From positions 42,680-106,679 of the forward strand of contig JACRBG010000016.1 in assembly GCA_016234595.1 (NCBI GenBank): 64,000 nucleotides of DNA. The letters run 5' to 3'. Position 1 is the first letter of the stretch. Each line of letters begins with the position of its first letter. The notes beneath the pieces are model-generated. The model was given only the letters and a program-made list of their open reading frames with translations. It did no database searches and was not told the origin of the DNA. The stretch is from Chloroflexota bacterium (GTDB lineage Bacteria; Chloroflexota; Anaerolineae; Aggregatilineales; J027). A program made the position numbers and the translations under genes. Of this stretch, positions 36,784-44,076 are shown piece after piece.

Positions 36784-37806
36784 TTGCTTTCCTTATTGAC
36801 AGAGAGATTTTCCAGTGGCGTTTTTGTCATCATGAACGCCTTCACACAAGTCATGGGGATAATTTGGCGACTTTTACCATTTGGATACCTGTGGAATCTT
36901 GTGCCCTATGATCGCCGCCGGACGATTTTCCCCCTGTTGTTAATTGTGCCAACCGTCATCATTATCTTAATGGTTGTCCTGTACCCATTGGGCTATTCGG
37001 TCTATGTCAGCTTTACCCCGCTCAACATGCTGCGTTATGAAAAGACGTTTCACTTTGAGCAGTCTACCATGTGGCGAAATTACGAGCGCCTAAAGGATGA
37101 TGAAATTTTCATCCGGTCGCTCAAAAACACCATTTTGTTCCTTGCTGTCACGGTCAATACCGAGTTCGTGTTGGGGTTATTGCTCTCACAATTGATGGCA
37201 CGGGTAACATGGGGGCAAGGTCTATTGCGGACCATCCTCATGATACCGATGATGTTTGCCCCTGTATTGGTAGGTTTTCAGTTTGCATGGTTTTTTAATG
37301 CCAGCGTTGGCCTAGTCAACAATGCCATGACCTCCCTCGGCCTGATGCAACTCAATGATCCCAAACCGTGGTTGGTAGATAAACCAACTGGTATGATTGC
37401 GCTGATGATTGCCAGCATTTGGATGAACGTCCCGATTATGACCATTATTTTATTGGCTGGCACACTTTCATTGCCCAACGAATTGTACGAAGCCGCTGAA
37501 GTGGATGGCGCAGGGTTTCTCAATCAATTTCGCCACATTACACTGCCCCTGCTACGACCATTTATCCTCATCGCCTTGACGATTCGTTCACTTGATGTCA
37601 GTCGGGCCTATGATATTGTACGGATTATGACCAATGGCGGGCCTGCTCATCGTACCGAGATGATCTGGACATATGCCGGTCGTATGGCGATTCGTAGTAA
37701 CCGCTATGGCATGGCAAGTGCGATCTCGATGGCAGGGGTCATTTTGGGGATTTTGTTTACTCTCTATCTATTCCGCCAACTGGTCAAGTCGCGGGTGGTG
37801 TATTAA
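36784..37806 (+). CDS. Sugar ABC transporter permease, MalF type
   Basis: 340 residues from TTG 36784, which has GAAGGA about 9 bases upstream. ATG 36832 lacks a ribosome site. Six membrane segments follow a charged N-terminus (YDRRRTIFPLLLIVPTVIII). The EAA loop reads LYEAAEVDGAGFLNQFRHI. The stop overlaps the next start by one base. No ATPase gene is in the operon. Confidence 0.92.
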   Translation: MLSLLTERFSSGVFVIMNAFTQVMGIIWRLLPFGYLWNLVPYDRRRTIFPLLLIVPTVIIILMVVLYPLGYSVYVSFTPLNMLRYEKTFHFEQSTMWRNYERLKDDEIFIRSLKNTILFLAVTVNTEFVLGLLLSQLMARVTWGQGLLRTILMIPMMFAPVLVGFQFAWFFNASVGLVNNAMTSLGLMQLNDPKPWLVDKPTGMIALMIASIWMNVPIMTIILLAGTLSLPNELYEAAEVDGAGFLNQFRHITLPLLRPFILIALTIRSLDVSRAYDIVRIMTNGGPAHRTEMIWTYAGRMAIRSNRYGMASAISMAGVILGILFTLYLFRQLVKSRVVY

Positions 37807-38675
37807 TGTTAACCAATGCCGTCCGCCCCTATCGCCGTTTGCGCCAGACCATTTACAACATTGTGGCGTTCACCATTTTGATTATTGGTGCATTACCAGC
37901 GGTCTGGATCATTTTTACAGCCTTCCGACCCGGTAATGAAGTCAATATCCGTCCGGCGATTTGGATTCCTCATCGGCTTACATTGGATGCGTTTGAAAAA
38001 CTTTTTGGGGGAAACACCGATGTCGCCGCCGCTGTGCCAGTACGGAGTTATATGTGGAATTCCATTCGGGTTGCAACCCTCAGTACCTTGATCGTCCTAA
38101 TTCTAGGCACGATGGCGGGCTATGCCTTTTCGCGTTTTAAATTTCGTGGGCACACCCTCATCTTTTTATTCATCATGTTGTCGCGCAGTATCCCCGGTGT
38201 AGCCCTAAGCTTTCCGCTATTTTTGCTTATGCGGAAATACGATTTAGTGGATACCGTGCATGGTTTGGCTTTTGTGTATGTCGCGGTGAATTTGCCTATT
38301 TCAGTCTGGCTGATGGATGGCTTCTTTCGCCAAATTCCACCCGAACTCGACGAAGCCGCTTATATAGATGGCTGTGGCTATTGGACAGCTTTTTGGCGCA
38401 TTGATTTACCGTTAGCGCTCCCCGGCATCTCAGCCGCCGCGATTTTTGCATTTCTGGCATCATGGAATGAATATCAACTTGCCAGTTTAATCACAGGCAC
38501 ACCCGATGCCAAAACCTTTCCAGTTGGCCTTTATGACTTTACTAGTCAATTTACAGTGGATTGGCGTGGCATGTGTGCCATGTCGGTGTTGATGATTATC
38601 CCCGCCGTTGTGTTTGTACTATTGACCCAGCGCAGCATGATTCGGGGTCTAACATTTGGCGCAATCAAAGGTTAA
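37806..38675 (+). CDS. Sugar ABC transporter permease, MalG type
   Basis: 289 residues, six membrane segments, EAA loop ELDEAAYIDGCGYWTAFW. Start ATG shares its A with the TAA stop of the preceding permease, so translation is coupled. It pairs with that permease in a CUT1-type importer. Confidence 0.93.
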   Translation: MLTNAVRPYRRLRQTIYNIVAFTILIIGALPAVWIIFTAFRPGNEVNIRPAIWIPHRLTLDAFEKLFGGNTDVAAAVPVRSYMWNSIRVATLSTLIVLILGTMAGYAFSRFKFRGHTLIFLFIMLSRSIPGVALSFPLFLLMRKYDLVDTVHGLAFVYVAVNLPISVWLMDGFFRQIPPELDEAAYIDGCGYWTAFWRIDLPLALPGISAAAIFAFLASWNEYQLASLITGTPDAKTFPVGLYDFTSQFTVDWRGMCAMSVLMIIPAVVFVLLTQRSMIRGLTFGAIKG

Positions 38676-38682
38676 AAAATCT

Positions 38683-39144
38683 ATGTTAATCAGTTATTGG
38701 CATTTTAGTTTTACCGTGGCCGACTTGGAGCGTTCGATTGATTTTTATACGAACATCATCGGCATGACATTGGTGCATCGGCAGGAGCAATCCAACGAAT
38801 ATACCCGCAAGTTAGTCGCCTACCCCGATGCTTCGTTGAAAGTAGCCCAATTGGGGATTGAGAGGATGCCGGGAGTCCGATCAGGTCATTTATTGGAACT
38901 AGTCGAATATGTCTCTCCACGTTGCGACCCCACCGACACAGCCACCTGTCGCCCCGGCAGTGCCCACCTTGCCTTTCAGGTCGTAGATGCGTGGGCCAAA
39001 TATCACGAAATGACTGCCAAAGGGGTGCGTTTTAAATCCGAACCCGTCGCCATCACCGCTGGCATCAATAAAGGCGGCTTTACGTGCTATTTTCTTGACC
39101 CAGATGATATTACGTTGGAAATTATTCAAGCCCCCCCCAGCTAA
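38683..39144 (+). CDS. VOC/glyoxalase-fold protein
   Basis: About 153 residues from ATG 38683 (AAAGG about 10 bases upstream). An upstream TTG at 38656 would overlap the permease gene. Two beta-alpha-beta-beta-beta modules are visible (WHFSFTVADLERSIDFYTNI and AHLAFQVVDAWAKYHEM). Likely metal ligands are His of WHF, Glu of LLELVEY, His of SAHLAF and Glu of ITLEIIQ. Families with this fold include methylmalonyl-CoA epimerase, glyoxalase I and extradiol dioxygenases. Here it is probably an isomerase or lyase for a pathway intermediate. Confidence 0.85.
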   Translation: MLISYWHFSFTVADLERSIDFYTNIIGMTLVHRQEQSNEYTRKLVAYPDASLKVAQLGIERMPGVRSGHLLELVEYVSPRCDPTDTATCRPGSAHLAFQVVDAWAKYHEMTAKGVRFKSEPVAITAGINKGGFTCYFLDPDDITLEIIQAPPS

Positions 39145-39156
39145 AGGAGCTTATGT

Positions 39157-39396
39157 ATGCCCACCGTCATTATCTACTGGTCACCCGGTAGGAACCCCCA
39201 ACAAAAAAAAACGGTGATTGAGCAGATTACTGACGTGCTGGTGAACGAAGCCAGTGCAAAACAGGAGGATGTACTGGTGATTTTTCAGGAAATTTTGCCC
39301 GGTGATTTTGGGCGTGGCGGGCAGGTTATCCTCCCATTTGAATCAACTTCCTCTTCAGAAGAAAATAAAAATTTTGAGGACGACAATCATGGTTAA
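39157..39396 (+). CDS. 4-oxalocrotonate tautomerase-like protein
   Basis: 79 residues. The initiator Met is followed by Pro (MPTVIIYWSPGRNPQQKK), the catalytic N-terminal proline of the tautomerase superfamily. The length is close to the 62-80 residues of 4-OT enzymes, with an acidic C-terminal tail. AAAGGAG lies 7 bases upstream. It would catalyse keto-enol tautomerisation of a 2-oxo acid, which fits both a sugar-acid and an aromatic meta-cleavage route. Its 3' end overlaps the mutarotase gene by 8 bp. Confidence 0.82.
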   Translation: MPTVIIYWSPGRNPQQKKTVIEQITDVLVNEASAKQEDVLVIFQEILPGDFGRGGQVILPFESTSSSEENKNFEDDNHG

Positions 39397-39721
39397 AAGA
39401 TTTGGTCAGGTCAATCGGGTAAGACCCGAGGTTTTAGAAGAGTACAAACAGATTCATGTCAAAATCTGGCAAGAAATCGAAGACGCCATCCGCGAATCTG
39501 GCATCATCAATTACAGCATTTACTATAAGGATGGCTTTTTGTTTGCCTATTTTGAATATGATGGCCCCGAAGAAGAATTTGCCGCCCGTATGGAAAAACT
39601 GGCAAATGCCCCTCGTATGCAAGAATGGTGGGGAATTACCAAGGCCATGCAAATGCCCTTAGAAACGCGCGCCCCCGGTGAATGGTGGGCGGATATGGAA
39701 GAAGTATTCCATCAGGACTAA
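39389..39721 (+). CDS. rhaM: L-rhamnose mutarotase family protein
   Basis: 110 residues from ATG 39389 (GAGGA 8 bases upstream); a longer reading from 39302 lies in the tautomerase gene. The family pattern is well kept: EEYKQIHVKIW with the catalytic Tyr and His, INYSIYY, RMQEWWGIT and MEEVFHQD at the end, and the length matches E. coli RhaM (104). It interconverts the anomers of L-rhamnose or a similar 6-deoxy sugar such as L-fucose. It is the best clue to the substrate of this operon. Confidence 0.9.
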   Translation: MVKRFGQVNRVRPEVLEEYKQIHVKIWQEIEDAIRESGIINYSIYYKDGFLFAYFEYDGPEEEFAARMEKLANAPRMQEWWGITKAMQMPLETRAPGEWWADMEEVFHQD

Positions 39722-39727
39722 AACCAC

Positions 39728-40963
39728 ATGGATATTGTAATGCCCAATATGGGATTTGACGCCCAAGAGGCCCGGATTGTTGAATGGCTAAAAAATCCGG
39801 GGGATTTAGTGCGGCGTGGGGATGTCATTGCTGTCATCGAATCAGACAAGGCCAATGTTGAATTGGAATCGCTGGGGGATGGGGTTTTATTGGAACAGCT
39901 TTTTCCTCCCGATACTTTAGTAAAGGTCGGCGCAATTATTGCACGGGTTGGGTCACCCAATGAACAGGCCATCGCCCCATCGTCACCAACCCCAACCTTG
40001 CCTATGATGGTCGAAGTGTCGCCAGTGGCCCGCCGTATCGCCGAAGAACACGGCCTAGATTTAGCTGCCGTCACAGGAAGTGGCCCCAGCGGCAAAATTA
40101 TGCGGCAGGACGTCGAAAAACTCATTCAATCGGCCAGTGTCCCTCAGCCATCAAATGGCAAAAAAGGGATCATGGCCCTACCCAAAGTCCGCCAAACTGC
40201 CCGTCAATTAGGGGTCTCTTTGGCTGATGTCACACCGACAGGACGGCACGGCGAAATTACACTGGCGGATATACAGCAGCGCATTTCAACACCCGCCAGA
40301 GAAAAATCTGGTGTGCGTGAGATAGCTCTGAGCCGGATGCGCCAAACCATTGGGGAACGCTTGCATCGTAGTATGCAAGAAGCCCCCCATTTTTATGTCA
40401 GTGGTGAATTTGATTTGGAAGCGGCTCTGACCCGATTAAAAACGATCTCAGGTGTGCGAGTCAACGATTTGCTGCAATATTTGGTAGTGCAGACCCTCTT
40501 GCGTGTACCTGAATTGAATGCCACTTTTGAAAACGGCCATCTTTATTATCACGAGACAGTGAATCTTGCTATTGCCGTGTCCCTTGAGGATGGCCTCATT
40601 ACCCCTGTCCTCGCCGACGCTCAACAGCTTTCCTTACAGGGTATTGCTCAAGCCAGTCGCGCCTTGGTTGAAAGGGCACGTAGCAATCATCTTCACCCAT
40701 CGGATTTACAATCCGGTACGTTTACCATCAGCAATCTGGGGGTAGTCAAACAAGTCGATCAATTTACCGCTGTGATTAACCCGCCACAGGTAGGCATTTT
40801 AGCGGTGGGCACGGTTAAACCCCGCCCTGTCGTCATCAATGGAGGTCTGCATGTGCGTAATACCGTGTATCTGACCCTCAGCGGCGACCATCGCGTGGTG
40901 GACGGCATGACACTTGGCAAATTTATGGCGACCTTCCAAGAAGAATTGGAACGGTTCAGTTAG
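39728..40963 (+). CDS. 2-oxoacid dehydrogenase E2 (dihydrolipoamide acyltransferase) with two binding domains
   Basis: 411 residues. There is a lipoyl domain 1-76 with the lipoylated lysine in ESDKANVEL (Lys 41). Two peripheral-subunit-binding domains follow, at about 98-133 (SPVARRIAEEHGLDL...SGKIMRQDVEKLI) and about 151-187 (LPKVRQTARQLGVSL...HGEITLADI). The catalytic domain runs from about 195 and ends with DHRVVDG, whose His and Asp are catalytic. Most E2 proteins have one binding domain. It precedes E1alpha and E1beta; no E3 gene is near, so a shared dihydrolipoamide dehydrogenase is expected. Pyruvate, acetoin and branched-chain 2-oxo acids are all possible substrates. Confidence 0.93.
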   Translation: MDIVMPNMGFDAQEARIVEWLKNPGDLVRRGDVIAVIESDKANVELESLGDGVLLEQLFPPDTLVKVGAIIARVGSPNEQAIAPSSPTPTLPMMVEVSPVARRIAEEHGLDLAAVTGSGPSGKIMRQDVEKLIQSASVPQPSNGKKGIMALPKVRQTARQLGVSLADVTPTGRHGEITLADIQQRISTPAREKSGVREIALSRMRQTIGERLHRSMQEAPHFYVSGEFDLEAALTRLKTISGVRVNDLLQYLVVQTLLRVPELNATFENGHLYYHETVNLAIAVSLEDGLITPVLADAQQLSLQGIAQASRALVERARSNHLHPSDLQSGTFTISNLGVVKQVDQFTAVINPPQVGILAVGTVKPRPVVINGGLHVRNTVYLTLSGDHRVVDGMTLGKFMATFQEELERFS

Positions 40964-40974
40964 GAACAGAAAAT

Positions 40975-41946
40975 ATGACCACAGTACCCGCACTTAATCT
41001 GGATTCGCGGCAGTGGATGTTACGGCGGATGCTTGAAATCCGCATCGCCGAAGAACAGATTCAAGGCCTGTTTATGCAAAATCTTATTCGCGGCACAACC
41101 CATCTCTGTATTGGGCAAGAGGCCTGCTCAGTTGGGATTGCCCACGCGCTGCAACCCGGTGATACCGTAACCTGTACCTATCGTGGGCACGGTCACGCAC
41201 TGGCCCTCGGCATGACTATGCAAAAGCTGATAGCCGAGATGATGGGTAAGGCCAGTGGGGCGTGCAAGGGCAAGGGCGGCAGTATGCACCTGACTGATGC
41301 TTCGATTGGCCTATTGGGCGAAAACGCGATTGTTGGCGCAGGCCTACCCATCGCAGTTGGCGCAGCGCTATCGGCCCAAGTCAAGGGTGAATCGCGTATT
41401 GCCGTAGCCATTTTTGGCGAAGGTGCGACCAACATCGGTACGTTTCATGAGGCGCTGAATATGGCAGCTATTTGGAAATTGCCCGTGCTTTTCATCTGTG
41501 AAAACAATCTCTATGGTGAATATAGTCCGATGGAAAACACCACCCCTGTCGCCCATATTGCGGAACGGGCCACGGCCTATAACATCCCCGGCGTGGTCGA
41601 AGATGGGCAAGATGCCGAGGCGGTTTATGATGCCGTCAAAGAAGCCGCCGACCGCGCTCGATACGGCGAAGGCCCAACCCTCTTGGAACTGAAAACTTAT
41701 CGCTATCGGGGACATTCGCGCACCGACACCGCTCCCTATCGTCGCCCCGGCGAACTAGATGAATGGCTAAAACGTGACCCCATTGATGTGTTGGCCCGCA
41801 AGATGATTGCTGATGGACAATTGGATGAAACCGAATTAGAAGAATTGAAACAAGGCACTGAGCGCTTGGTGTTTGACGCCATTGAGTGGGCCAAAGCCGA
41901 GCCATTCCCGCCCATTGAAAGCCTTTTTGAAGATATTTACGCCTAA
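40975..41946 (+). CDS. 2-oxoacid (pyruvate/acetoin-type) dehydrogenase E1 alpha
   Basis: 323 residues, the length of PdhA/AcoA. The thiamine-diphosphate motif starts at GEGATNIGTFHEALNMAAIW and ends in ENN. CKGKGGSMHLTD and YRYRGHSRTDTAPYR (phosphorylation-loop region) are typical of the pyruvate/acetoin group rather than the branched-chain group. It forms a heterotetramer with the E1beta encoded 14 bp downstream and decarboxylates the 2-oxo acid produced by the pathway, probably pyruvate. Confidence 0.93.
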   Translation: MTTVPALNLDSRQWMLRRMLEIRIAEEQIQGLFMQNLIRGTTHLCIGQEACSVGIAHALQPGDTVTCTYRGHGHALALGMTMQKLIAEMMGKASGACKGKGGSMHLTDASIGLLGENAIVGAGLPIAVGAALSAQVKGESRIAVAIFGEGATNIGTFHEALNMAAIWKLPVLFICENNLYGEYSPMENTTPVAHIAERATAYNIPGVVEDGQDAEAVYDAVKEAADRARYGEGPTLLELKTYRYRGHSRTDTAPYRRPGELDEWLKRDPIDVLARKMIADGQLDETELEELKQGTERLVFDAIEWAKAEPFPPIESLFEDIYA

Positions 41947-41960
41947 AATCGAGGTATGGT

Positions 41961-42938
41961 ATGCCCCAGATGACTTATCGTGAAGCCGTGTGTAAAGCAC
42001 TGGCTGACGAAATGCGTACAGATGAACAAGTGATTTTTTTCGGCGAAGATGTGGCTGTAGCGGGCGGTGTTTTTAAAGTCACCCCCGGCCTCTATGAAGA
42101 ATTTGGCTCCAACCGGGTGCGCGATACCCCCATCTCCGAACAAGCTATTGTAGGGGCGGCTCTTGGGGCGGCGATTACCGGTCTGCGTCCAGTGGCTGAA
42201 CTCATGTTTGCCGACTTTGTCTTTGTCTGCATGGATCAAATCGTCAACCAAGTCGCCAAATATCGTTATATGAGTGGGGGACAATTTACAGTACCATTGA
42301 CCATTCGGGCGGCCCAAGGCGCTGGGGCGGGTTTTGGCACGCAGCACTCGCAGTGCGTCGAATCCTTTTTGATGGGTTGCCCCGGCCTAAAATTAGTCGT
42401 ACCCAGCACCCCTGCCGATATGTATGGGTTGTTGCGTGGCGCCATCCGTGAAGATAATCCGGTTTTTGTGTTGGAACACAAGCTCCTCTATAACATGACA
42501 GGCGATGTACCAGACGATACTGGCCCGATGAAATTGGGTGAGGCGCATGTGGTACGTGAGGGCAACGATGTCACTATTGTCTCTACCCAATTAATGGTCC
42601 ATCGTTCGCTCGAAGCCGCCACGGAACTAGAAAAAGAGGGGATCTCAGTCGAAGTAATTGACCTACGCTCCTTAGCTCCCCTCGATAAAGACACAATTTT
42701 AGATTCGGTGGCAAAAACCAATCGCCTTGTGATTGTTGAAGAAGCACCTCATTCGGCTGGTTGGGGTGGTGATATTGTGTCACTGGTCGCCGATGAAGGC
42801 ATCTACTGGCTGGACGCTCCCATTAAACGGGTCAATATGGGACAGGCCTTGGTCGCCTATAGCCCGCCGCTAGAAGATACGGTTGTACCCAATGTGGGTC
42901 GCATTGCCGAGGCGGTTCGCAATGTAGCGCAACGATAG
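41961..42938 (+). CDS. 2-oxoacid (pyruvate/acetoin-type) dehydrogenase E1 beta
   Basis: 325 residues. It begins MPQMTYREAVCKALADEM and has FFGEDVAVAGGVFKVT, DTPISEQAIVGAALGAAITG, GGQFTVPLTIRAAQGAG and the C-terminal VIDLRSLAPLDKDTI, all conserved in PdhB/AcoB. Together with E1alpha it provides the thiamine diphosphate site. It is the last enzyme gene of the rightward operon before a thioredoxin-like gene. Confidence 0.94.
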   Translation: MPQMTYREAVCKALADEMRTDEQVIFFGEDVAVAGGVFKVTPGLYEEFGSNRVRDTPISEQAIVGAALGAAITGLRPVAELMFADFVFVCMDQIVNQVAKYRYMSGGQFTVPLTIRAAQGAGAGFGTQHSQCVESFLMGCPGLKLVVPSTPADMYGLLRGAIREDNPVFVLEHKLLYNMTGDVPDDTGPMKLGEAHVVREGNDVTIVSTQLMVHRSLEAATELEKEGISVEVIDLRSLAPLDKDTILDSVAKTNRLVIVEEAPHSAGWGGDIVSLVADEGIYWLDAPIKRVNMGQALVAYSPPLEDTVVPNVGRIAEAVRNVAQR

Positions 42939-43006
42939 CGGTGTAACTTTTTTGCTGGTTTTGCATCCAAAAGGCATCTCATCCTATTGATTCAGGAGTG
43001 TGCCTG

Positions 43007-43447
43007 ATGATTTCATTTCTGCAAAACCACCCCCTACTCACGATATTTTTAGGGCTGGGTATGATCCTAATGGCAGCAATCCACGTCATGTGGTATATCC
43101 GGCCTAGCGAAGTTAAAACCCAGAGTGAGTTGAATATCCTTGTTACCAATGGTCAACACCCGACCATTGTCGAATATTACAATAATTTGTGTACCGTCTG
43201 TACCATGATGAAGCCAGTTGTAGATGGTCTAGAAAAAGACCTACAAGGCGAAGCAACCGTCTTGCGGATTGATTTTTTGAGTGAGGTCGGGAGAAGCACA
43301 GCACGACAATTTGGCGTCAAAATCATCCCTACTATCTTGGTTTTTGACCCAAATGGGCAGATTATTTTCCGTCAAACCGGGCCTTTTGACACCGAAATGA
43401 TTAAATCAAAAGTATATGGGCTACGTCCAGAATTAACGCCAGATTAG
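43007..43447 (+). CDS. Membrane-anchored thioredoxin-like protein
   Basis: 146 residues from ATG 43007 (AGGAG 8 bases upstream); GTG 42998 overlaps that site. One N-terminal membrane segment (LLTIFLGLGMILMAAIHVMW) precedes a thioredoxin domain with redox motif CTVC, cis-Pro in IIPTILVF and FRQTGPF. The active site should face the cell exterior if the N-terminus is inside. It may be independent of the operon, since 68 bp separate it from E1beta. Confidence 0.87.
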   Translation: MISFLQNHPLLTIFLGLGMILMAAIHVMWYIRPSEVKTQSELNILVTNGQHPTIVEYYNNLCTVCTMMKPVVDGLEKDLQGEATVLRIDFLSEVGRSTARQFGVKIIPTILVFDPNGQIIFRQTGPFDTEMIKSKVYGLRPELTPD

Positions 43448-43457
43448 AGCAGGTGAT

Positions 43458-44060
43458 TTATGCGTCCTTGGGGGTTGCCTTTAGGGTTTTGCGATCTTCC
43501 CACCACAGGATTGCTACTAAAACCACTACCCCGACCACAATCATGCTGTCAGCGATATTGAAGATGGGATAGCCGTGTACATAGAAAAAGTCTACCACAT
43601 AACCCCGTGTGATACGGTCTAGGGCATTCCCCAACGCCCCGCCCATTTGCAACCCCAATGTGATACGCACTAACCATGACCCCGACGGCAATTTGCGATA
43701 ATAAAACACAATCGCGCCGACTACAATAACCGCAATCAGCAAAAAAATATTGCTAAAAGCCTGTGCCATGCCAAAGGCGGCTCCAGTGTTGCGGGTATAG
43801 GTGATGTCAAAGATGTTTTTGAGCGCAGGAATCGGAACCCATGTTTCCCCATAGTCCAGCGATTGTACGACGATCCATTTGGTCAACTGGTCAACCAAAA
43901 TCGTTAATGTAGCGATCCCAAACAGCAATATCCATTGGGCTGGGGTAGTCGTTGGTGTGCTAATTTTTTCTGGATTGGGTGAGGGTGATTCATTTTGCAA
44001 AGAGGTTTCCAATTTCACTGCTCCATAAATAGCAAACAAGTAGGGGTGATTATACACCAC
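43458..44060 (-). CDS. lspA: Lipoprotein signal peptidase (signal peptidase II)
   Basis: Up to 200 residues with four membrane segments. Catalytic Asp residues lie in GNALDR and FNIADS, and DQLTKW and TRNTGAAFG are conserved. It cleaves signal peptides of prolipoproteins in the membrane. The longest reading starts at GTG 44060, inside a hairpin arm. GTG 44018 is an alternative start that would remove 14 residues. A proline/serine-rich stretch of about 25 residues precedes the first helix, longer than usual. It follows ileS, a common pairing in bacteria. Confidence 0.93.
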   Translation of the reverse strand: MVYNHPYLFAIYGAVKLETSLQNESPSPNPEKISTPTTTPAQWILLFGIATLTILVDQLTKWIVVQSLDYGETWVPIPALKNIFDITYTRNTGAAFGMAQAFSNIFLLIAVIVVGAIVFYYRKLPSGSWLVRITLGLQMGGALGNALDRITRGYVVDFFYVHGYPIFNIADSMIVVGVVVLVAILWWEDRKTLKATPKDA

Positions 44061-44066
44061 CCCTAC
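44040..44066 (-). other. Hairpin between ileS and lspA
   Basis: Perfect 9-bp arms GTAGGGGTG and CACCCCTAC with a 9-nt loop. On the minus strand only a weak T-rich stretch (TTGTTT) follows. It may be a weak terminator of ileS or may modulate lspA translation, since the first possible lspA start lies within it. Confidence 0.5.
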
Positions 44067-44076
44067 CCGGAAAAAT

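Noticed and set aside
39302..39388. N-terminal extension of the mutarotase
   Set aside because: It is the tautomerase coding sequence in another frame; RhaM proteins start at the position of ATG 39389, which has its own ribosome site.
41943..42347. Open frame opposite the start of the E1beta gene
   Set aside because: It overlaps a strongly conserved enzyme gene and has no motif of its own.
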